Part shown: positions 50,142 through 59,199 of the stretch, piece by piece
Numbering within the stretch: position 1 is the stretch's first letter
Layout: every line of letters begins with the position of its first letter
Translations under genes and position numbers: made by a program
Notes under the pieces: model-generated
Databases searched by the model: none
Seen by the model: the letters and a program-made list of their open reading frames with translations, nothing else
Told to the model about the DNA's origin: nothing
Assembly (NCBI GenBank): GCA_903913285.1
Contig: CAIWKO010000045.1
Span: forward strand, 130,068-194,067
Length of the DNA: 64,000 nucleotides
Direction of reading: 5' to 3'
Source: an uncultured Bacteroidales bacterium
GTDB lineage: Bacteria > Bacteroidota > Bacteroidia > Bacteroidales > CAIWKO01

Positions 50142-51746
50142 TTAGTATTGAATATCAAATTTTACCCTGGCAGCCAATCTCACTTCTAACGAATAATCAT
50201 TATAAAATTTAACGATTTGATTTCCGTTTTGAGAAGTTGCCAGTTTTCCCCGAATTATTATTTTTTTTGTATTTTTAATTCCTTCTATTCTGGATTTTAC
50301 AAAAATAATATCGGTTAGTGCGTGAGTTGATTGATAAACGCGATAATCGGGAGCCCCTCCGGCTAATGCTGCGCCTAATATTTCTTGTTCAGGCGTTAAA
50401 AGCGAATCCAGAACATGGTAGAGGCTATCAACAAAGAAAAGCTGGGTAATGGCTTGTGCCGGAAATCCGTTTTGAGTATTAAGTCTGAATTCAATATATT
50501 CGGCATTGTCGATATCTGTTCCGAATGTAGCACTGGTTGTATCTTGCAAAACGATGTTGCATTTTCCGTATAACGGGAGTTCCACTTGTGCATTAATATC
50601 AAAATGACTTAATGCAGTTGCAAAATTTGAAGCCGGAGCGCCTGATGGATTTGACATGCCGGTAATATCGGTAGTTACATATTTCGGTAATATAGCAATG
50701 GCATTATAGATGGTGCTGTTAGTTCTGTTTAGGCCAAATTCGGTAATTGAACTGTCTCCTAAAGACGGTGCTGCTGCGATAGACCAGGGAATCGGAACGC
50801 CTGTTATTGCTACCGGTGAACTTATTCCTGCAGTGGCAGTCAGATTATTCAGGTTAATATTTATGGGCATGCCGAATGAGTTTGTTGCAAATACATAAAC
50901 CCGCGGGTCTTCAAAATCAACAGTTCCATTAATGGTTTTATCGAAAAGACCAATGCTAACCGAATCGCCGGGGAAATTAAATGCAAGTTGTTTAAAATCG
51001 CCGTGGATATCCTGAAACATAATATTATTGAATGATTCGCCCATATTTGCCGTGTAAGGTGAATTGTTTGTGCCGCCTTGCCCGTGAACGGTTACTGTAT
51101 AGATAATTGCTAACCGGTTATGATTTAAGCCGGTATTGTCGAATACAATATTATAGCCCGAAAGATTTATGGATGAAGTTGTGGTGGAGCTTCCGGTAAT
51201 ATTAATATTTTGGCTGAAAGGAATTCCCCCCAAAGTGGCTGTAGGAATAGACACATTGATAGTTGCATTGTGGTTAAATCCTGAAATATTAGTGACAAAA
51301 TCAAATGTTCCGCTCAATAAAGTAATATTGTTGATGGTAAAATTGTTGGGTGTAGTGAACGAATAATATGAAGTATAGGGCGATGCTGTAAGGTCAGTTC
51401 CAAATGGTAGCGCACCTGTAACACTGAATTGAAAGGTGGAGTTTACGTTTTGGTTCGGAATTCCCAATAATTGTTCGGCAGTTTTTGAATATACCTTGTT
51501 CCAATATACCAGATACAGGAGATTTGTGGTATCATTTACATGAAGATCGCTCTGATTGATATTATCGAGCACATCTTTCATGGTTAAACTTGTATAGACC
51601 AATGGGGCTGCCACATCGGGCGACCATGTGTTGTTTTTTTCGATTTTGTTCAAATCGAACCGGTCTTTATAGCACGAAAACATTCCTGTTGCTAAAAAGA
51701 GCAATAGAATAAGCTTAGCGAACCTATTGAATAATTGTGTTTTCAT
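50142..51746 (-). CDS. secreted lipoprotein of unknown function (beta-rich)
   Basis: This is a 534-residue lipoprotein. The lipobox GMFSC gives an acylated cysteine at residue 25. The start of the mature part, YKDRFDLNKIEKNNTWSPDV, is known to me from uncharacterised Bacteroidota proteins. The rest is beta-rich, with many short polar strands (FTINNITLLSGTFDFVTNIS, NINLNNLTATAGISSPVAIT), and resembles a carbohydrate-binding or adhesion scaffold, without catalytic motifs. It is followed after 23 nt by the DUF5723 gene, and a -7 element (51772-51779) precedes it. Together they may form a surface complex; no substrate can be given. Confidence 0.7.
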   Translation of the reverse strand: MKTQLFNRFAKLILLLFLATGMFSCYKDRFDLNKIEKNNTWSPDVAAPLVYTSLTMKDVLDNINQSDLHVNDTTNLLYLVYWNKVYSKTAEQLLGIPNQNVNSTFQFSVTGALPFGTDLTASPYTSYYSFTTPNNFTINNITLLSGTFDFVTNISGFNHNATINVSIPTATLGGIPFSQNINITGSSTTTSSINLSGYNIVFDNTGLNHNRLAIIYTVTVHGQGGTNNSPYTANMGESFNNIMFQDIHGDFKQLAFNFPGDSVSIGLFDKTINGTVDFEDPRVYVFATNSFGMPININLNNLTATAGISSPVAITGVPIPWSIAAAPSLGDSSITEFGLNRTNSTIYNAIAILPKYVTTDITGMSNPSGAPASNFATALSHFDINAQVELPLYGKCNIVLQDTTSATFGTDIDNAEYIEFRLNTQNGFPAQAITQLFFVDSLYHVLDSLLTPEQEILGAALAGGAPDYRVYQSTHALTDIIFVKSRIEGIKNTKKIIIRGKLATSQNGNQIVKFYNDYSLEVRLAARVKFDIQY

Positions 51747-51771
51747 AATGTTTTTTTCTGGTGAGAGTAAA

Positions 51772-51779
51772 CAAAAATA
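51772..51779 (-). promoter_or_regulatory. putative -7 element of the lipoprotein-DUF5723 operon
   Basis: TATTTTTG on the minus strand, 25 bp before the ATG at 51746, is a perfect TAnnTTTG match. A TTG at 51795-51797 is closer than the usual -33 distance. Confidence 0.4.
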
Positions 51780-51929
51780 ATAAAAATTAGTTTACAATAA
51801 TTTTTTTTTATTTTACGATAGAAATGGTTAAAAAAAATGTTTTATCAGAAACTTTTTAGTTTTTGAATGTAGTTGAGAGCCGTGTTGGATTACCGGCCAT
51901 GCAAACTCATACCGGAGTTATGAAAAATG

Positions 51930-52110
51930 GCTTCACAAACGTGAAAAGTGACTTCTAAAACATATTATGTCACTTCTAAAAAGTGTTATGTCACTTCAAA
52001 GAAGTTTTAAGTGACTTCTAAAAAGATTTATGTCACTTCAAAGAAGTTTTAAGTGACTTCTAAAAAGTTTTATGCGACATTTCAAACATTTTAAGCGATT
52101 TCGCTACGTT
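51930..52110. repeat. 21-bp tandem array (about nine units)
   Basis: ACTTC recurs at 51951, 51972, 51993, 52014, 52035 and 52056, exactly 21 bp apart, with degenerate units at 51930, 52077 and 52098. Two linker types alternate (TAAAAAG..TTATGTC and AAAGAAGTTTTAAGTG). There are no unique spacers. Confidence 0.9.
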
Positions 52111-52161
52111 AGAGATTGTTTTAAAAAAAGGCATGTCGTTTAGCAACGTGCTGTTATGAAA

Positions 52162-54903
52162 TTATTCAACAATATAATTGAGTAATTTTGAGCTGTCGGA
52201 TACAATAAGGCTGGGAGTTTTGTCGCCAAACAAGAAATTTACTTCAATATCGGAATTTTCGATAGTATATGTTTTGGCTTCTTTTATGCCCATATTATTG
52301 ATAAATGCAAGCGAATTGTTGGAACGGACAGGATAAATAATATAAAATTTGGTCTTACCCAATTTAATATAGATAGGTTTACGGTCGGGTTCATATTTAT
52401 TGGGTGTTTCAAAGATTTTTCGCTTGAGATGATTATAAACAAATATTTTGCCCTGGTCAAAAAAGATAAAATCATTTTGAGAGTCGTTATTAAAATCGCC
52501 GTAAAGGAAATAATGATTCTCCGAAAAACGATTCACAGTAACTATATCGGTGTTTCCATTCGGGGAAATAAATATCAGTTTTCCTTTTCTGTCGCTGGTG
52601 AGCAAATATTGTTTTTTTCCATCAAAATAGTTAATAAAATTACTGTTTTTTGCTTTCAAAAATGCTTGTTTAGGCTTAAGGGTTTCGTTTCCTTTTCGGT
52701 CAAGGAAATAATTCTTCCCGTTTTTATCGGTAGCAATCAGCAATTCTTTTTTCCCCAGCTTTATAAATTCTACAGGTGAAGTGAGAATTGCCTGAGTAGA
52801 AAAATTATTCCATCCTGCGGTTGGCTTCCCATTAACAGAATAGTTGTATATTTTTTGGTTGTTGCAGGGAATGATGATGCGATAATTTTTATTGTTATCG
52901 AAATCAAAAACACTCATGCCCGTGCTGGTTTCAAATGGCAAAATAAACGAACTGATGTCGGATTGGCTTCCGTTGATATTGATGATAAAGATGCGGTCGG
53001 TAGTATTGAAAGCCAGATAACTTTGTTGATTTTTTAAAGTAATAACAAAAACCTTGCTTTTGGGTATCACCCCAATATGTTTTCGCCAGATCAAACCCCC
53101 GTTTTTGTTCAGCAAATACATATTCCCGCTGATATCGAACAAGGCAATTTTCTTAGTACTGTCAATCGGATCAAAAACGATGCTGGTTTTATTGTAAATG
53201 CTTGTATCGGCAATAAATTCCCAAATGGCAGGATTTTCTTCAATATAGTTGGCATTATGTTTCAGGTATCCGTTCAAATAATATTTATTGCCATCGTTTG
53301 AAAACTGAAAAGCTAAAGCCTGAAAGTTTCTCAAACTACTTTCGTTTTTTTCGAAATCCTTTCTCAATACCGGATTTAAAAGAGATAAGATCAAATCGAA
53401 GCTTTTTCGTATGTTGGCATAAAAGCAAAAGTTAGCTTTACCCGACACATTGTTGGCAAAACTCTTATAATTTTCGTTTTTATCGAGCGTTTTGCCTGAT
53501 AAATAACCCGAAATAAAAAGATTTAAAGATAAGGGATCTTGACCAAAGATCACATAATTGTTGATAGTGGTGTAATATGCTGAATCAAGAGGCGTAAAGG
53601 TTCTGCCGAAAAAATTATGTAACAATCCCGTAGCATAAAACTTCTTGATAGCAAATGTGTCCTGTTCTGATGCAAAATGTCTATTTGTAACACTCGATAT
53701 CGGCTCAATTATTTTTTGAAAATCATCAATATCATTTGTTTTAAAGATGGCATAATCTCTAAACGGCTCATCAACGTTTGGATTTTCAGTAATAACAAAG
53801 GCAAATTCATTCCCGAGCCGGTTTAAAATATCTTCTGAAATATCTTTCTGATAATTCGTATCATAAAAATCACAAATACTTTGAAAAGACCGTTTACGGA
53901 AATTAGTTTTTTGATAATCGGTAAAATCTTCAACGTATTTTTCAGTATTGCTCATGCCCCAGAAAAAGAATACTGCCGTGTTGTATGGACAAATTTTTGT
54001 TAGTGTGATTTCCTGCGGTGATTGATTATTGTAAACTTTGTGAAACAACTGATTTGTATCACCCGATAATGCATAACCATTAAAAAGCAGTTCTTCATTT
54101 TTCACAGTAACGTCAAGGCTTATCATATCTGTTGTCAACGAAATAAATTTTAATTCGCCTATTTTATTTTGTGCGGTAAATGGTTCTAGTAAATTGTCGA
54201 AATACGACATATTGATAAAAACATTGGCATCCACATTTTTCCCCGACATCGAGTTGAGCTTTTTAAAAGCTTTAACTTCTTCGATATTGATACCTGTTAT
54301 CAGAGCGCTTAAAGAAGTTTCAATAACACTCGGCGTTTCTCCGGCAATAAATATTCCCTGATAAACGGTGTAGGCAAAAAGAGTTTTAATGCCCGAACGG
54401 ATCTCAAATATTTCGTAATCCAGAAATTGGTGTTCAACAAAACTGTTACCAGCTGACAAATTGTTCTGAATAAAACCGCTTACCGTATTCTCTTCGTGCG
54501 GCCCACCAAGATTTATGGCAAACAGATATTTGTAAACGCCCCGGTCGGGAACCCAGGCCATATATAAAGGGTTTTTTGAAAATAGATCGCTTACGCTACT
54601 GTTCGTTGATGTGAGCGAATCTGAAAGTAAAAGTTTCGGTCGGAATTTATTAATAAAACTCAGGCATTGCAGTTCTTTCCAGATCTTATTTTTTTCGTCC
54701 ACATGTTTCCAAAGTTCTTTTAGATCATGGATTTCAACCAAACAAACGCTGCTTTCGGGTATGGCCTTTATGGCGGGAGTAACAGGGTCTTTTAATCGTT
54801 TGATATAAATATACCCGACAATACACAACCCGATTATTCCGAGTGCAACTAAAGAAATGATAATGTATCTTTTAATTTTCGATGGTTTGGACGGGTATAT
54901 CAT
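52162..54903 (-). CDS. DUF3352-like membrane-anchored protein with propeller-like C-terminal half
   Basis: This is a 913-residue protein with one N-terminal transmembrane helix (residues 13-34) and no cleavable signal. Residues about 40-560 resemble DUF3352 proteins (IPESSVCLVEIHDLKELWKH; NVFINMSYFDNL; LGNEFAFVITENPNVDEPF; YVIFGQDPLSLNLFISGYLS). Residues about 580-910 contain at least six similar beta-blade units (ALFDISGNMYLLNKNGGLIW; LLIATDKNGKNYFLDRKGNE; YLLTSDRKGKLIFISPNGN; NDSQNDFIFFDQGKIFVYN), which suggests a beta propeller facing the periplasm. Function unknown. It follows the RNase HII gene by 45 nt on the same strand and may be co-transcribed. Confidence 0.72.
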   Translation of the reverse strand: MIYPSKPSKIKRYIIISLVALGIIGLCIVGYIYIKRLKDPVTPAIKAIPESSVCLVEIHDLKELWKHVDEKNKIWKELQCLSFINKFRPKLLLSDSLTSTNSSVSDLFSKNPLYMAWVPDRGVYKYLFAINLGGPHEENTVSGFIQNNLSAGNSFVEHQFLDYEIFEIRSGIKTLFAYTVYQGIFIAGETPSVIETSLSALITGINIEEVKAFKKLNSMSGKNVDANVFINMSYFDNLLEPFTAQNKIGELKFISLTTDMISLDVTVKNEELLFNGYALSGDTNQLFHKVYNNQSPQEITLTKICPYNTAVFFFWGMSNTEKYVEDFTDYQKTNFRKRSFQSICDFYDTNYQKDISEDILNRLGNEFAFVITENPNVDEPFRDYAIFKTNDIDDFQKIIEPISSVTNRHFASEQDTFAIKKFYATGLLHNFFGRTFTPLDSAYYTTINNYVIFGQDPLSLNLFISGYLSGKTLDKNENYKSFANNVSGKANFCFYANIRKSFDLILSLLNPVLRKDFEKNESSLRNFQALAFQFSNDGNKYYLNGYLKHNANYIEENPAIWEFIADTSIYNKTSIVFDPIDSTKKIALFDISGNMYLLNKNGGLIWRKHIGVIPKSKVFVITLKNQQSYLAFNTTDRIFIININGSQSDISSFILPFETSTGMSVFDFDNNKNYRIIIPCNNQKIYNYSVNGKPTAGWNNFSTQAILTSPVEFIKLGKKELLIATDKNGKNYFLDRKGNETLKPKQAFLKAKNSNFINYFDGKKQYLLTSDRKGKLIFISPNGNTDIVTVNRFSENHYFLYGDFNNDSQNDFIFFDQGKIFVYNHLKRKIFETPNKYEPDRKPIYIKLGKTKFYIIYPVRSNNSLAFINNMGIKEAKTYTIENSDIEVNFLFGDKTPSLIVSDSSKLLNYIVE

Positions 54904-54948
54904 TGGATTGAATATCGCTATAAAAGTACTATAAATCGAAATGTGAAA

Positions 54949-55545
54949 TTAAAAATTAAACCGTAATTGTTCGTTCAGATTAAAACTTTTCCGGTGGAAA
55001 GATGTAATTCCATATCGGTTAATAGCATCTTTATGCTCGCGGGTTGGATAGCCTTTGTTTTGAGCCCAGTTGTATTGAGGAAATTGTTCATGAAGATTAA
55101 GCATATACTCATCCCTATGCGTTTTTGCCAGAATCGAAGCGGCTGCTATCGACATGTATTTGCCGTCGCCTTTTATGATACACACATGAGGGATGTTTTC
55201 GTAAGGTTTAAAACGGTTTCCGTCTATCAAAAGCAATTCGGGTTTTTTGTTGAGTATCTTAACGGCTTCCTGCATGGCTCTGATAGATGCGTTCAGAATA
55301 TTGATCTCATCAATAACAGTATTGTCGAGCATAGCGACTGCCCATGACAATGCATTTTTTTCAATATCAACCCGCAATTGGTCACGTGTTTTTTTCGACA
55401 ATTGTTTTGAATCGTTTAATTGCTCATTTTTATATGTTGATGGAAGAATAACTGCCGCGGCAAATACAGGTCCGGCCAAACAGCCTCGTCCGGCTTCATC
55501 GCAACCGGCTTCAACTGTATTTTTTTTATACCAGGCCTTTAACAT
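54949..55545 (-). CDS. rnhB: ribonuclease HII
   Basis: This is a 198-residue protein with the RNase HII active site: [20 protein letters not shown] (Asp16 and Glu17), LLIDGNRF (Asp) and [17 protein letters not shown] with the final Asp. The ending [20 protein letters not shown] then FHRKSF is characteristic. It removes RNA from RNA-DNA hybrids and single ribonucleotides from DNA. Its ATG is the base after the stop of the polysaccharide deacetylase gene, so translation is coupled. The fit to family length is good. Confidence 0.96.
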   Translation of the reverse strand: MLKAWYKKNTVEAGCDEAGRGCLAGPVFAAAVILPSTYKNEQLNDSKQLSKKTRDQLRVDIEKNALSWAVAMLDNTVIDEINILNASIRAMQEAVKILNKKPELLLIDGNRFKPYENIPHVCIIKGDGKYMSIAAASILAKTHRDEYMLNLHEQFPQYNWAQNKGYPTREHKDAINRYGITSFHRKSFNLNEQLRFNF

Positions 55546-56241
55546 CTATTTGTTTACTTTACGCCTGAATGAAAACATCCTGGTGTGGGGGTGTATCTCT
55601 TTGCGACGTATCTGAAAAACATCTTCAAAGAAATTTTCAGGGCCGGTGTTGGTCGAAATGCCATACTCAAAACCGCATTCGGTTACTATCTTTATAATGT
55701 TCGAATTAATAGCTCCAAAAGGATAAGCAAAACTTATTATTTTCTTATGCAGTTTTTCTTCAATATCAGCCTTACATCCTGCAATTTCGTTGTGGGCTTC
55801 ATCCAAACTGAGTTTCTTCAAATCTTTATGATACATGGTGTGTCCGCCAAACTCAATTCCGTATTGATTCATTTCCGTTATCATTTCATCGTTCATCATA
55901 TCAATTGCGGGTTCTCCTTCAGCAATGCCCCATTCGTTGCGTTTCAAGCGCGTAACCAAAAATATCACTGCCTTAAAACCGAATTCTTTCAGCACAGGGA
56001 ACGCCGTTCTGTAATTGTCTTCATACCCGTCATCGAAGGTAATAATTACAGGTTTTTCGGGAATATTCCCCTTTGCAATATCTTCAAATGTAATTGCAGT
56101 AAAACCGGCTTTTTTTAAATACGACATTTGTTTGTAAAAATTCTTTTCGAACACATGTATTTTATGCCGGCCAATACTTTCGTTTTTTTTAACGATACGG
56201 TGATAGAGCAATACAGGGATGTTTGTGGTCGTCATTGGCAT
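55546..56241 (-). CDS. polysaccharide deacetylase (NodB homology)
   Basis: This is a 231-residue carbohydrate esterase 4-type protein. VIITFDDGYEDNYRTAF gives the two metal-binding aspartates, and HTMYHKDLKKL the His-x3-His triad part (GGHTMYH). FAYPFGAINSNIIKIVTECG is the third motif. It begins MPMTTTNIPVLLYHRI; the second Met (residue 3) is an alternative start. No signal peptide is visible. It removes N- or O-acyl groups from glycans. It stands directly before rnhB with no gap. The substrate is unknown. Confidence 0.9.
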   Translation of the reverse strand: MPMTTTNIPVLLYHRIVKKNESIGRHKIHVFEKNFYKQMSYLKKAGFTAITFEDIAKGNIPEKPVIITFDDGYEDNYRTAFPVLKEFGFKAVIFLVTRLKRNEWGIAEGEPAIDMMNDEMITEMNQYGIEFGGHTMYHKDLKKLSLDEAHNEIAGCKADIEEKLHKKIISFAYPFGAINSNIIKIVTECGFEYGISTNTGPENFFEDVFQIRRKEIHPHTRMFSFRRKVNK

Positions 56242-56275
56242 GAGGTTTCTATGATTTAGCGAAAATACTAAAAAA

Positions 56276-57502
56276 TCACGGACCGATATTCAGGTGTTTA
56301 CTCATTTTTGGGTCGAACAAATTCATTTCTTTTTCTTTCTTTTTATGATTTTTATGATTTGTTCGGGAAAACAAGTCCCACAAAACGCCACCGTGATGTC
56401 TGACTCTTTTATTTTTACTGCTGAAAGTATGTTGATGCATGGTATTTCTGTTGCGGGTTTTTCCACCGAAAGTTCCTGCATCAGTATCATGGGGTTTAAA
56501 CAACAGGAATTTTTTACCGACACGTTTTTTCTTTTGTTTGTAGCCGAATTCACCTGTTCTTCCTTTATGTCGGCCGCTGAATGTGTCCGAACCACCTCTG
56601 ATACGCTTATATCCTTTTAAATCGGCTCTTTTTTTGGTCACCTGTTTCTTTTTGGCATTGAAAGCAAATTGTCCTGACTGATGGTGATGCCTTACTCTGA
56701 ATGAACCGCTTTCCCGCTCACGTTTTTTCGTTCCGAATTGCAGGAACTTTCTTTTGGTAACGACATGATTGTGCTTTTTGTCAAAACGAAACATGCCCGA
56801 TTCGTTTCTTTTCCTGCCCGAAAAACTATCACTGTTTCGGTTTTTTCTTCCCGAAAATGTGCTTTTATTCACCACCCGATGCTTATGGTTGCTGAACCGG
56901 TTTTGTTTCCGGTCTTTTTTAACATGTCTCGAATATGAGTCGCCTCCCGAACTGTTATCTCCTTTATGTTTTTTGCGCGAGCTATACGAATCTTTGGTTT
57001 TTTGGCCTTTCAACCCGAAAGTGCTTTTGTTTACAACCCTTTCTTTCGATTTGCTGAATCGGTTTTGTTTCTGACTTTTTTTAGCACGATGCGAATATGA
57101 ATCGCCTCCCGAACTATTGCTTCCTTTATTTCTTTTTCGCGAACTGAACGTATCGTGGTCGCGTTTGCTTTTGGGCGATCCTTTGCTTACAACTCTGTCT
57201 TGAAATATACTGAAACGATGTCCCGACTTATTTTTCTTCTTCGGCGAAGAATAAGAGTCGTTCCCTTGTTGATGATTTGTGCCGCCATGCTTTCTTGCCT
57301 TATAGGTATCGCTGAATTTCCCTTTCTTTTGTGCCAAGCCCGAATGCTTCTCCACAGTTCTGTTTTGTTGTTTGCTGAATTTGAACTGAGTCTTTAATTC
57401 TCTTTTTTTGGGAGCAAATGAATCGGAAAAATCGTGATGACATGCACTTAAAAGTACTGAGAATAGTAAAAAAACAAATAGTACATGTCGTCTTTTGTTC
57501 AT
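56276..57502 (-). CDS. highly basic repeat lipoprotein, family unknown
   Basis: This is a 408-residue protein with a lipoprotein signal (LLSAC, Cys21). The mature part is one long series of about eight repeats of 36-54 residues. The pattern is an aromatic strand (RFSxxKxRVVNK), a short turn, then DSYSSRKKHKG or similar, with SSGGDSYS inserts in the first repeats. Lys, Arg, His and Ser dominate and acidic residues are rare, so the chain is strongly positive. The C-terminal part has WDLFSRTNHKNHKKKEKEM. It lies 23 nt after an M16 peptidase gene and ends the M16/SnoaL/M16 unit. Such a chain could bind LPS, DNA or acidic glycans at the envelope; that is inference. Confidence 0.75.
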   Translation of the reverse strand: MNKRRHVLFVFLLFSVLLSACHHDFSDSFAPKKRELKTQFKFSKQQNRTVEKHSGLAQKKGKFSDTYKARKHGGTNHQQGNDSYSSPKKKNKSGHRFSIFQDRVVSKGSPKSKRDHDTFSSRKRNKGSNSSGGDSYSHRAKKSQKQNRFSKSKERVVNKSTFGLKGQKTKDSYSSRKKHKGDNSSGGDSYSRHVKKDRKQNRFSNHKHRVVNKSTFSGRKNRNSDSFSGRKRNESGMFRFDKKHNHVVTKRKFLQFGTKKRERESGSFRVRHHHQSGQFAFNAKKKQVTKKRADLKGYKRIRGGSDTFSGRHKGRTGEFGYKQKKKRVGKKFLLFKPHDTDAGTFGGKTRNRNTMHQHTFSSKNKRVRHHGGVLWDLFSRTNHKNHKKKEKEMNLFDPKMSKHLNIGP

Positions 57503-57525
57503 GCTGTTTAATTCAGCTGTTTTGT

Positions 57526-58806
57526 TTATTTTTTTCCAACCACCAATTCAAACATGTTTTCTTCCATAAAATAGTTACGGGCAGTATCAAGCAATTCTTG
57601 TGGTGATATACTTTTTATAGTGTCCACCAGGTCGGAGTAATAGCTTTTGAAATTGATATTCAGTTCCAGAAGACTTTTAAAGCGTTCTGAGGTTTGAAAA
57701 GGACCGTCGAACGAACATAAGATACTTCCCGAAAGATATTTTTTCACCAGATCAAGTTCCTGTTCCGATATAGCCTCTGTTCTCAGTTTTCTTAGTTCAG
57801 CATATATTTCCTTTACGGCAGATTCACTAACATCAGACCCTACTTCCGAAATAATAAAAAATGCTGCCGACTCCTGAAAAGAAATTAGCGCTGAATATAT
57901 CCCGTAAGTATACCCCTTGTCTTCACGGATATTTTTCATCAATCGCGAACCGAAGTAACCCCCAAGGATGGTGTTTAAGATAAATAGTTTGTGATAATCC
58001 TCATGAGTTTTATTAATAGTGATGTTCCCGATTCGGATAGCCGACTGCACCGATTTGGGCATATCGATAAACTCTTTTTGATTGCCGGGGGTAATTGCCG
58101 GAAAAATGTTTTTTCGGGTGTTTTTTGAATGCATTTTGTATTTCCCGAAATACCGGTTCAGCAATGAAAGCATATTTTCGGGGAGCTTACCAGCGACAAC
58201 TATTTTACACGAATCGGGCCTATAATGTTGTTTGTGAAATTCAACCAACGAATCACGTTCTAAACGGTCGAAATCGGAAACGGCAATCATTTTTCCATAC
58301 GGATGTTCTTGCCCGAAAATTTGCTGGTTAAAGTTCATGGCAGCCAGTTCGCTCACTTTGCGAATGTCGTCCATATAGGCCTGCTTGCCTTTTTTGGCTA
58401 TGGTTTGCAGTTCGGTTTCGGGGAAAACCGGCGCGATGATGATTTCAGCAACTATAGGCAACACATCTTCCAGATGTTTTTTCAACATCGATATCGAAAC
58501 GATGCTGTTATCTTTATAGGCCATTTTACCCAGGTAGGCTCCGAAGTAATCGAGTTTTTCGGCAATTTCGAAGGCTGTGTAGCTTTGCGTGCCTTCCGAC
58601 AACATTTTGTTGGTGAACCTGGCCACCAGAGGTTGTTGCTGAAAACGGCCCCCGGCTTCGAACAGCATATCTATCTTAACGATATCCTGTTTGCCTGCAT
58701 TAAACATATAAACGGGTATGCCATTATCGAGCCGGGCAACTTCAGGTTCTGCTATTTCCAGCCGGTCTATCAGGTTCAGGGCAGGGGGTTTGGTTCTGTC
58801 AATCAT
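57526..58806 (-). CDS. M16-family peptidase homologue, likely inactive subunit
   Basis: This is a 426-residue protein with both M16 fold halves. Where active enzymes have HxxEH it reads VARFTNKMLSEGTQ, so the zinc site is lost. It keeps NIREDKGYTYGIYSALISFQ, the Arg-Tyr pair that forms the substrate pocket in M16B partner subunits. Such proteins pair with an active subunit (like mitochondrial processing peptidase or the PqqF-like pairs). The active partner is encoded at 59200-60438, with a SnoaL-like gene in between. The ATG overlaps the SnoaL-like stop by 8 nt. There is no signal peptide, so it is probably cytoplasmic. Confidence 0.88.
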   Translation of the reverse strand: MIDRTKPPALNLIDRLEIAEPEVARLDNGIPVYMFNAGKQDIVKIDMLFEAGGRFQQQPLVARFTNKMLSEGTQSYTAFEIAEKLDYFGAYLGKMAYKDNSIVSISMLKKHLEDVLPIVAEIIIAPVFPETELQTIAKKGKQAYMDDIRKVSELAAMNFNQQIFGQEHPYGKMIAVSDFDRLERDSLVEFHKQHYRPDSCKIVVAGKLPENMLSLLNRYFGKYKMHSKNTRKNIFPAITPGNQKEFIDMPKSVQSAIRIGNITINKTHEDYHKLFILNTILGGYFGSRLMKNIREDKGYTYGIYSALISFQESAAFFIISEVGSDVSESAVKEIYAELRKLRTEAISEQELDLVKKYLSGSILCSFDGPFQTSERFKSLLELNINFKSYYSDLVDTIKSISPQELLDTARNYFMEENMFELVVGKK

Positions 58807-59194
58807 GATGCTTGTTTATAATGTTAAATGCGGGACTATTGTCGGCATATACCTGCCAGAGTTTTATTTTGTTTTCGGCAATTACTGCTCTGAATGCAGC
58901 CGGAACTTTCCAATGCTTGCTGTTTTCTTCGGTCTTCAGGTTCTTATACGTTGCTTCTGCATAGCCAAGCAGAACGATGATATTCTCGTTTTCCAGAGTT
59001 TCCGCTATTTCGATGGTGTAATCGGGAAACATCTCAAAATACCCTTGCCAGGCATGTTTCATAGTATCTTTTCCTGCGAGTTTGTTGCCCTGCGAATCAA
59101 TAAACAGATGGTTATCGGTCATCAAATTGCAGATGGTATCAACATTCCGGCTATTGATGGCTGCAACAAAATCCAAAGCTGTGTTACGTTTCAT
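58799..59194 (-). CDS. SnoaL/NTF2-like domain protein
   Basis: This is a 131-residue protein from ATG 59194. An in-frame ATG at 59233 would overlap the upstream M16 gene by 34 bp and add 13 residues unlike the fold. NTALDFVAAINSRNVDTICN, DSQGNKLAGKDTMKHAWQGY and FPDYTIEIAETLENENIIVL show the cone-shaped NTF2 fold. Members include polyketide cyclases and many small isomerases or binding proteins; catalytic residues cannot be assigned. It lies between the two M16 genes with tight coupling on both sides (5-nt gap and 8-nt overlap), which suggests a role with them. Confidence 0.8.
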   Translation of the reverse strand: MKRNTALDFVAAINSRNVDTICNLMTDNHLFIDSQGNKLAGKDTMKHAWQGYFEMFPDYTIEIAETLENENIIVLLGYAEATYKNLKTEENSKHWKVPAAFRAVIAENKIKLWQVYADNSPAFNIINKHHD

Positions 59195-59199
59195 ATTGC

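Larger units (their letters stand above)
51747..52161. other. intergenic region with a 21-bp tandem array
   Basis: This 415-bp spacer lies between two minus-strand genes. It holds a -7 element (51772-51779) and the tandem array at 51930-52110. A short frame from ATG 51920 stops after 12 codons. Nothing else is recognisable. Confidence 0.6.
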
